Assembly (NCBI GenBank): GCA_030149365.1
Contig: JASBRP010000069.1
Location: forward strand, 1-64,000
Length of the DNA: 64,000 nucleotides
Direction: 5' to 3'
Origin: Solimonas sp.
Lineage (GTDB): Bacteria; Pseudomonadota; Gammaproteobacteria; Nevskiales; Nevskiaceae
Numbering within the stretch: the first letter of the stretch is position 1; every line of letters begins with the position of its first letter. The notes beneath the pieces were generated by a model, which was not told where the DNA came from, made no database searches, and worked only from the letters and a program-made list of their open reading frames with translations. The translations under genes and the position numbers were made by a program. Below are positions 59,122-64,000 of this stretch, piece after piece.

Positions 59122-60066
59122 ATGGAAAGCGAAGTCCTCATCGAGGCGCGCGCACTGACGCGACGCTACGGCCCGACGCTTGCCGTCGACGGCCTCCACC
59201 TGACCCTGCGCAAGGGGGAGATCCTCGGGCTGCTCGGCCCCAACGGCGCCGGCAAGTCCACCACCATGAAAATGCTGACCGGCAACCTCGCGCCCAGCGC
59301 GGGCGAGGTGCTGATCGGCGGCAAGTCGTTGCGCGAGGACGCCAAGGCGGCCAAGCGCGCGCTGGGCTACCTGCCCGAGCAGCCGCCGGTCTACGGTGAG
59401 CTGACCGTGGACGAGTACCTGGATTACTGCGCCAGCTTGCATGGCATCGCGCGCAAGGCCCGCGCCGAGGCGGTGGCCTCGGCCAAGCGCGACTGCGGCC
59501 TGGCCGATGTCGGCCGTCGCCTGATCGGCAACCTGTCCAAGGGCTACCAGCAACGCGTGGGCCTGGCACAGGCCATCATCCATCGCCCGCCGGTGATCAT
59601 CCTCGACGAGCCCACCGTGGGCCTGGACCCGATCCAGATCCGCGAGATCCGCTCGCTGATCGCGGCACTGGGCCGCAACCATTCGGTGATCCTGTCCTCG
59701 CACATCCTGCCGGAGATCCAGGCGGTGTGTTCGCGCGTGATGATCATCAACCACGGCCGCGCGGTGTACAACGAGCCGGTGGCCTCGGCGAAGTCCGCCG
59801 GCTTCGGCGCGATCGCCGCCGTGTTCCGCCAGTTGCCGGATGCACGCACGCTGGAGACGCTGGCCGGCGTGCGCCGGGTGCTGGCGCTGGGCGAGGGCCG
59901 CTACCGCATTGAGCTGGAAGACGGCGCCGACCCGCGTGAAGCGATCGTGAAGGCGGCCGTCGAAGGCGGCTGGGGCCTGCTGGAGCTGCGCGCCGAAGCG
60001 CAGACGCTGGAAGAGATCTTCGTGGAACTGACCTCGCGCGACGCCGCGCTGGCGGAGGCCGCATGA
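59122..60066 (+). CDS. Gld-type ABC transporter ATP-binding protein
   Basis: A 314-residue ABC ATPase of the GldA/NatA type. Walker A is GPNGAGKSTT near residue 38, the signature LSKGYQQRVGLAQAI near 140, and Walker B VIILDEPTVGLDP near 160. It pairs with the permease 60063-60812, overlapping it by ATGA. In Bacteroidetes related proteins serve gliding; in Proteobacteria this set, with a GldG-like and a DUF4340 protein, is of unknown role. Confidence 0.92.
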   Translation: MESEVLIEARALTRRYGPTLAVDGLHLTLRKGEILGLLGPNGAGKSTTMKMLTGNLAPSAGEVLIGGKSLREDAKAAKRALGYLPEQPPVYGELTVDEYLDYCASLHGIARKARAEAVASAKRDCGLADVGRRLIGNLSKGYQQRVGLAQAIIHRPPVIILDEPTVGLDPIQIREIRSLIAALGRNHSVILSSHILPEIQAVCSRVMIINHGRAVYNEPVASAKSAGFGAIAAVFRQLPDARTLETLAGVRRVLALGEGRYRIELEDGADPREAIVKAAVEGGWGLLELRAEAQTLEEIFVELTSRDAALAEAA

Positions 60067-60812
60067 GCAACATCCTCAACATCGCGCGCACCGAGCTGAA
60101 GCGCATCTTCCTGTCGCCGCTGGCCTGGGCCGTGCTGGCGGTGGTGCAGTTCATCATGGGCTTCGTGTTCATCAACCTGCTGGTGGACTACGCCAACAAC
60201 GCCGGCATGCAGCCGGACGACACCATCGGCGTGTCCGACTACGTCGCCGGCTCGCTGTACGGCTTCGCCACCATCCTGCTGCTGCTGGTGATGCCGCTGA
60301 TGACCATGCGGGTGTTCGCCGAGGAGCGTAAGGGCAACACGCTGGTGCTGCTGACCTCGGCGCCGGTGTCGATCACCGAGATCGTGTTCGGCAAGTTCCT
60401 GGGCGTGCTCGGCTTCATCCTGGCGATCGTGGTGCTGATGGCGGCCATGCCGCTGTCGCTGCACTGGAGCACCAACCTGGACTGGGGCCGCGTGGCCGCC
60501 GGCCTGCTGGGCCTCTTCCTGATGATGATGACCTTCGCCTCCGCCGGCCTGTTCGTGTCCTCGCTGACGCGCGAGCCGACCATTGCCGCGGTGGGCAGCT
60601 TCGGCCTGCTGCTGGTGATCTGGCTGCTCAATATCCTGGGCTACAACGACGGCATCCCGTTCCGCGAGGTCTTCAACTACCTCTCGCTGATCGGGCACTA
60701 CGACAGCCTGCGCCGCGGCATCTTCAACAGTGCCGACATCGTGTACTACCTGCTGTTCAGCGGCCTGTTCCTGTGGCTGACCGTGCAGCGCCTCGACATG
60801 GAACGTAACTAA
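60063..60812 (+). CDS. Gld-type ABC transporter permease
   Basis: A 249-residue six-helix permease of the ABC-2 type (GldF-like). It starts MSNILNIARTELKRIFLSPLAWAVLAVVQF and contains MPLMTMRVFAEERKGNTLVLLTSAPVS, a characteristic loop. It overlaps the ATPase gene by four bases and is ten bases before the GldG-like gene, so all are co-transcribed. Substrate unknown. Confidence 0.92.
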   Translation: MSNILNIARTELKRIFLSPLAWAVLAVVQFIMGFVFINLLVDYANNAGMQPDDTIGVSDYVAGSLYGFATILLLLVMPLMTMRVFAEERKGNTLVLLTSAPVSITEIVFGKFLGVLGFILAIVVLMAAMPLSLHWSTNLDWGRVAAGLLGLFLMMMTFASAGLFVSSLTREPTIAAVGSFGLLLVIWLLNILGYNDGIPFREVFNYLSLIGHYDSLRRGIFNSADIVYYLLFSGLFLWLTVQRLDMERN

Positions 60813-60822
60813 GAACAAGACC

Positions 60823-62169
60823 ATGACCAGGAAACAGACCCTCATCCAGCAGATCATCAGTGGCCTGCTGTTCCTCGCCGCCATCGTGCTGATCGGCGTG
60901 CTCAGCGCACGCTACAAGACCGAGTTCGACTGGACCGCCGGCAACCGCAACACGCTGACCGAGGCCAGCCTCAAGCAGCTGCAGGCCATGCCCGGCCCGA
61001 TCGTGGTCACCGTGTTCGCACCCTCCGGCGCCGACGTGCGGCGCTCGATCGAAACCGACCTGGGCCGCTATACCCGCGCCAAGGCCGACATCCGCATCGA
61101 GTTCGTCGACCCCTCCGCCAATCCGCAGAAGGTCAAGGAGTACAACATCTCCTCGATGGGCGAGATCGTGGTGGACTACCAGGGCCGCCGCGAGAGCCTG
61201 CGTGCCACCACCGAGCCGGTGGTGACCGGCACGCTGCAGCGCCTGGCCTTCGCCGGCGAGCAGTGGGTGGTGTTCCTCGAGGGCCACGACGAGCGTGGCT
61301 GGAACGATCCGGAGAACCCCACGGCGCTAGGCCGCTTCGCGCAGGTGCTGCGCGACAAGGGCCTCAAGGTGCGCGGCCTCAACCTGGTCAAGGAAGCCCG
61401 CATCCCCGACAACACCAGCGTGCTGGTGATCGCCTCGCCGGGCAAGCAGCCCTTGCCGGGCGAGGCGCAGCTGCTGAAGGAATACGTCGAGCGAGGCGGC
61501 AACCTGCTGTGGCTGGCCGATCCGGAGGCTCCGGCGGGCATCGAGCCGCTGGCGCAGTCGCTGGGCATCGCCTGGCAGGAAGGCGTGGCGATCATGCCGG
61601 AGTACCAGGTGATCGGCACCGGCCACCCCGGCTTCTTCGCCGCGGTGGGCTATCCGCAGAACCCGGTGACGCAGGGCTTCGACCAGATCACGCTGTTCCC
61701 CTTCGCACGCTCGCTGGTGGGCAACCCCGCCGCGGGCTGGTCGCTGGCGCCGCTGCTGATCAGCTCCGAGGCCGCTTGGCTGGAGACCGGCGACATCAGC
61801 AGCGGCAGTGTCGCGCTGGATGACAATGACATCCACGGCCCGCTGACCATCGGCCTGACCCTGACGCGCGAACGCAAGGGCGAGGCCGACAAGCCGGTGA
61901 CGCAGCGCATCGCCGCCGTCGGCGACGCAGACTTCCTGGCCAATGCCTACCTCGGCGAAGTGGGCAACCAGCAGCTGGGCCTGAACCTGGTGCAGTGGCT
62001 GGCTTCGCGCGACGCGCAGCTCAACGTGGACGTGCCCAAGGCGCCGGACACCTCGCTGCTGCTGCCGGGCTGGGCGCTGACCACCATCGCCGCCGTGTTC
62101 GTGCTGCTGCTGCCGCTGGGCCTGCTGGGCTGGGGCGTGGCGCGCTGGATGATCCGCCGCCGTCGTTGA
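60823..62169 (+). CDS. GldG-like ABC auxiliary protein
   Basis: A 448-residue protein of the GldG/IFT52-like group. One N-terminal helix (about 12-30) and one near the C-terminus (LLPGWALTTIAAVFVLLLPLGLLGWGVARWM) anchor a large periplasmic domain. That domain contains the conserved FLEGHDERGWNDPENPTALGRF stretch and VLVIASPGKQPLPGEAQLLKEYVERGGNLLWL. It forms the third part of the Gld-type set. It is likely to handle a ligand outside the membrane; nothing more can be inferred. Confidence 0.9.
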   Translation: MTRKQTLIQQIISGLLFLAAIVLIGVLSARYKTEFDWTAGNRNTLTEASLKQLQAMPGPIVVTVFAPSGADVRRSIETDLGRYTRAKADIRIEFVDPSANPQKVKEYNISSMGEIVVDYQGRRESLRATTEPVVTGTLQRLAFAGEQWVVFLEGHDERGWNDPENPTALGRFAQVLRDKGLKVRGLNLVKEARIPDNTSVLVIASPGKQPLPGEAQLLKEYVERGGNLLWLADPEAPAGIEPLAQSLGIAWQEGVAIMPEYQVIGTGHPGFFAAVGYPQNPVTQGFDQITLFPFARSLVGNPAAGWSLAPLLISSEAAWLETGDISSGSVALDDNDIHGPLTIGLTLTRERKGEADKPVTQRIAAVGDADFLANAYLGEVGNQQLGLNLVQWLASRDAQLNVDVPKAPDTSLLLPGWALTTIAAVFVLLLPLGLLGWGVARWMIRRRR

Positions 62170-62183
62170 TCAGAGGCGAATCG

Positions 62184-63071
62184 ATGAAACGCACGCATCT
62201 GAACCTGCTGCTGCTGGTCGCCGTCGCCGGTCTCGGCGCCGGCGTGTACTTCAGCCAGAAGAAGGAAGAGCCGGCGGTGCCGCTGACGGCACTGACGGCG
62301 GATACGCTGACGCGCATCGCGCTGGAGCATCCGGGCCACCCCAAGGTGGTCCTGGAGAAGCAGGGCAGTGCCTGGAAGATCGTGGAGCCGGTGAAGGCCG
62401 ATACCGACGAGCTGGAGGTTTCGGCGCTGACCAACCTCGCCGCGCTCGGCGCCAAGCGCAAGCTGCCGCTGGCCGAGGTGAAGCTGGCCGATCTGGGTCT
62501 CGCGCCTCCGGCCTACCGCATCACGCTCAACGACGTGGCGCTGGACTTCGGCGCGCAGGACCCGATCGAGGCGCGCCGCTACGTGCTTACAGGTGGCGAA
62601 GTGGCCCTGGTGGACGATCCGCCCAGCGCGGCGTTGGACGCCGACTACTCCGACCTGGTGGCCAAGCCGCCGGTGCCGGCGGAGGCGGAGATCGCCAAGA
62701 TCGAGCTGCCCTCCGGCGTCAGCGTGGTGCTGGGTGCCGACGGCAAGCGCTGGGACGCCGCGCCGCTGCAGCCGGACATCAGCGCCGACGCACCGCAGAA
62801 GCTGGCGCATGCCTGGAAGGATGCGCGCGCCATGTGGATGGCGGCCGACCTGCCCGAAGGCTCGCAGGGCGAGACGGTGAAGGTGATGCTCAAGGACGGG
62901 CGCGAGCTGCGTTTCGTCGTCGCCGAGCGCGATCCGCAGGTGGTGCTGGCCAGCCCGGAGCTGAAAGTGCGCTACGTCATGTCCAAGGCGCTGGAAACCG
63001 AGTTGCTGCAGCTGCGCAAGGCGGCTGTTGCGCCGCCCGCCGGCGCCACCCCGGCGCTACCGAAGCTATAG
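62184..63071 (+). CDS. DUF4340 domain protein
   Basis: A 295-residue protein with an N-terminal membrane anchor (MKRTHLNLLLLVAVAGLGAGVYF) and a DUF4340 periplasmic domain built of repeated beta-rich units (about 30-270). DUF4340 proteins regularly follow GldG-like genes, and the 14-bp gap suggests co-transcription. The last 25 residues are a Pro/Ala tail. The role is unknown. Confidence 0.85.
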   Translation: MKRTHLNLLLLVAVAGLGAGVYFSQKKEEPAVPLTALTADTLTRIALEHPGHPKVVLEKQGSAWKIVEPVKADTDELEVSALTNLAALGAKRKLPLAEVKLADLGLAPPAYRITLNDVALDFGAQDPIEARRYVLTGGEVALVDDPPSAALDADYSDLVAKPPVPAEAEIAKIELPSGVSVVLGADGKRWDAAPLQPDISADAPQKLAHAWKDARAMWMAADLPEGSQGETVKVMLKDGRELRFVVAERDPQVVLASPELKVRYVMSKALETELLQLRKAAVAPPAGATPALPKL

Positions 63072-63074
63072 CCG

Positions 63075-63893
63075 ATGCCTGAACTGCCCGAAGTCGAGAC
63101 CGTACGCCGCGGCGTCGAGCCGCACGTGCTGGGCCGGCGCATCGGGCAGGTCACGGTGCGCGATGCGCGCCTGCGCTGGCCGGTGCCGGCCAACCTGCCG
63201 GCATTGCTGCGCGGACGGCGCATCGAGTCCACCTCGCGCCGCGGCAAGTACCTGCTGCTGCACCTGGACAACGGCGATCGCCTGATCGTGCACCTGGGCA
63301 TGACCGGCCGCCTGTTGGTGCTGCAGCCGGGACACCCGCTGCGCAAGCACGACCATGTCGATATAGAGCTGGAAGGCGGCGTGCTGCTGCGCTACCACGA
63401 CCCGCGGCGCTTCGGCGCCGTGCTGCCCTGGGTGGCGGCGGAAGCCACGCATGAGCTGCTCGCCGGCATGGGACCGGAGCCCTTCTCCGAGGAATTCAGC
63501 GGCGACTACCTGTTCGCGCTGTCGCGAGGCCGTAGTGCGCCGCTGAAGAACTTCGTCATGGACGGGCGCGTGGTGGTGGGCGCCGGCAACATCTACGCCG
63601 CCGAGGCACTGTTCCGCGCCGGCCTGCGTCCGGGCCGTGCCGCCGGCCGTGTCACGCGCGTGCAGTACCAACTGCTGGCGGAGAAGATCCGCGAGGTGCT
63701 GGCGGCGGCGATCGAGCAGGGCGGTACCACGCTGCGCGACTTCGCGGGAGCGGACGGTGAATCCGGCTACTTCCAGCAGAAGCTCTACGTCTACGGCCGT
63801 GAGGGCGAGGACTGCCTGGTTTGCGGCACGGCGATCAAGCGCCTGGTGATTGGCCAGCGCTCCTCCTGCTTCTGTCCCGGCTGCCAGAAGTGA
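63075..63893 (+). CDS. mutM: Formamidopyrimidine-DNA glycosylase
   Basis: A 272-residue Fpg/MutM that removes oxidised purines such as 8-oxoguanine from DNA and cleaves the strand. The catalytic N-terminus MPELPEVETVRRGVEPH is exact, with Pro2 as nucleophile and Glu3 assisting. The helix-two-turn-helix has FVMDGRVVVGAGNIYAAEALF, and the C-terminal zinc finger CLVCG...CFCPGCQK holds four cysteines. It is three bases after the DUF4340 gene and overlaps the next gene by GTGA. Confidence 0.97.
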   Translation: MPELPEVETVRRGVEPHVLGRRIGQVTVRDARLRWPVPANLPALLRGRRIESTSRRGKYLLLHLDNGDRLIVHLGMTGRLLVLQPGHPLRKHDHVDIELEGGVLLRYHDPRRFGAVLPWVAAEATHELLAGMGPEPFSEEFSGDYLFALSRGRSAPLKNFVMDGRVVVGAGNIYAAEALFRAGLRPGRAAGRVTRVQYQLLAEKIREVLAAAIEQGGTTLRDFAGADGESGYFQQKLYVYGREGEDCLVCGTAIKRLVIGQRSSCFCPGCQK

Positions 63894-64000
63894 ACGCGGC
63901 CGAACGGCGCCTGGGCCAGTTCCTGCTGCTGCTTGCCGCCGCTCATGTCGCCCTGGGTTTGGCCATGCCCTTTGCCTTGCCGCTGCTGCCGGGGGTATTG
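63890..64000 (+). CDS. Partial hydrophobic protein, cut by the window end
   Basis: A GTG start overlapping the mutM stop (GTGA) opens a frame that continues to the window edge, 37 codons. It reads MNAAERRLGQFLLLLAAAHVALG followed by a hydrophobic LAMPFALPLLPG stretch, typical of a first transmembrane helix. The protein's family cannot be decided from this fragment. The overlap makes co-translation with mutM likely. Confidence 0.6.
   Translation, partial: MNAAERRLGQFLLLLAAAHVALGLAMPFALPLLPGVL

Overview
This is a 64 kb chromosomal stretch from a very GC-rich Gram-negative bacterium. The his-tat gene order, the HtrB/LpxL-type lipid A acyltransferase, the hemB and hemE types, a FkbO/Hyg5/XanB2-type chorismatase and the kinds of intergenic palindromes all point to Gammaproteobacteria. 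A Xanthomonadales or Nevskiales (Solimonadaceae-like) relative is the best guess, but the window alone does not prove it. Coding density is high and most genes are housekeeping. I saw no tRNA, rRNA, CRISPR array, transposase, phage gene or toxin-antitoxin pair.

Layout. 0.1-6.3 kb: a Tat-exported PhoD-type phosphatase, a YceH (DUF480) protein, a NYN-LOTUS protein overlapping a small hypothetical gene, and an isolated coenzyme-B12 ethanolamine ammonia-lyase pair (eutBC). 6.4-15.6 kb: the HrpA RNA helicase, an unknown protein, pyrF-hemE, a PlsC-like acyltransferase, a cupin protein and a small periplasmic coiled-coil pair. 15.6-22.8 kb: aroE, a Hanks-type kinase fused to a CAP/SCP domain, a GST, hemB, an ECF sigma / anti-sigma pair and a DegV protein. 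23-35.8 kb: a secreted GH18 protein with two Calx-beta domains, a lipase-like hydrolase, a small phosphoesterase, lipoproteins, a UDG-like protein, a luciferase-like oxidoreductase, a CNNM/CorC protein, a transglutaminase-like protein and an N-formylglutamate amidohydrolase-like protein. 36-42.7 kb: glpK, the chorismatase, corA, an MpaB-type oxygenase divergent from a TetR regulator, and mdh. 42.8-47.8 kb: a lipoprotein-export-like ABC permease and its ATPase, separated by an OpgC-like membrane protein, then tesA. 47.9-52.2 kb: a lipid-modification operon (FAD oxidoreductase, DUF1365, CFA synthase, two small membrane proteins). 52.2-52.8 kb: a gene-free repeat island. 52.8-57.5 kb: hisBHAFE-tatABC. 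57.7-64 kb: dtd, an lpxL-like gene, a Gld-type ABC system with a DUF4340 protein, mutM and the start of a membrane protein.

Several genes connect. The Tat translocase encoded near the right end would export the PhoD-type phosphatase encoded at the left end. pyrF and hemE overlap, and hemB lies 8 kb away. The FAD/DUF1365/CFA operon, the HtrB/LpxL-type and PlsC-type acyltransferases and the OpgC-like protein all act on the cell envelope.

The strongest non-gene signal is a set of dispersed palindromic elements between genes. At least four families are present: CCCTCTCCC-type at four places, GTAGGGTGGGC-type in two inverted copies plus a diverged relative, GTRGGAGCG REP-like units, and GGGAATC/CGATACG/TGAGCCTGTCGAAGG types. 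One of them supplies the last residues of EutC. The most unusual proteins are the kinase-CAP fusion and the apparently His-less transglutaminase-like protein. No clearly new defence or mobile system was found.
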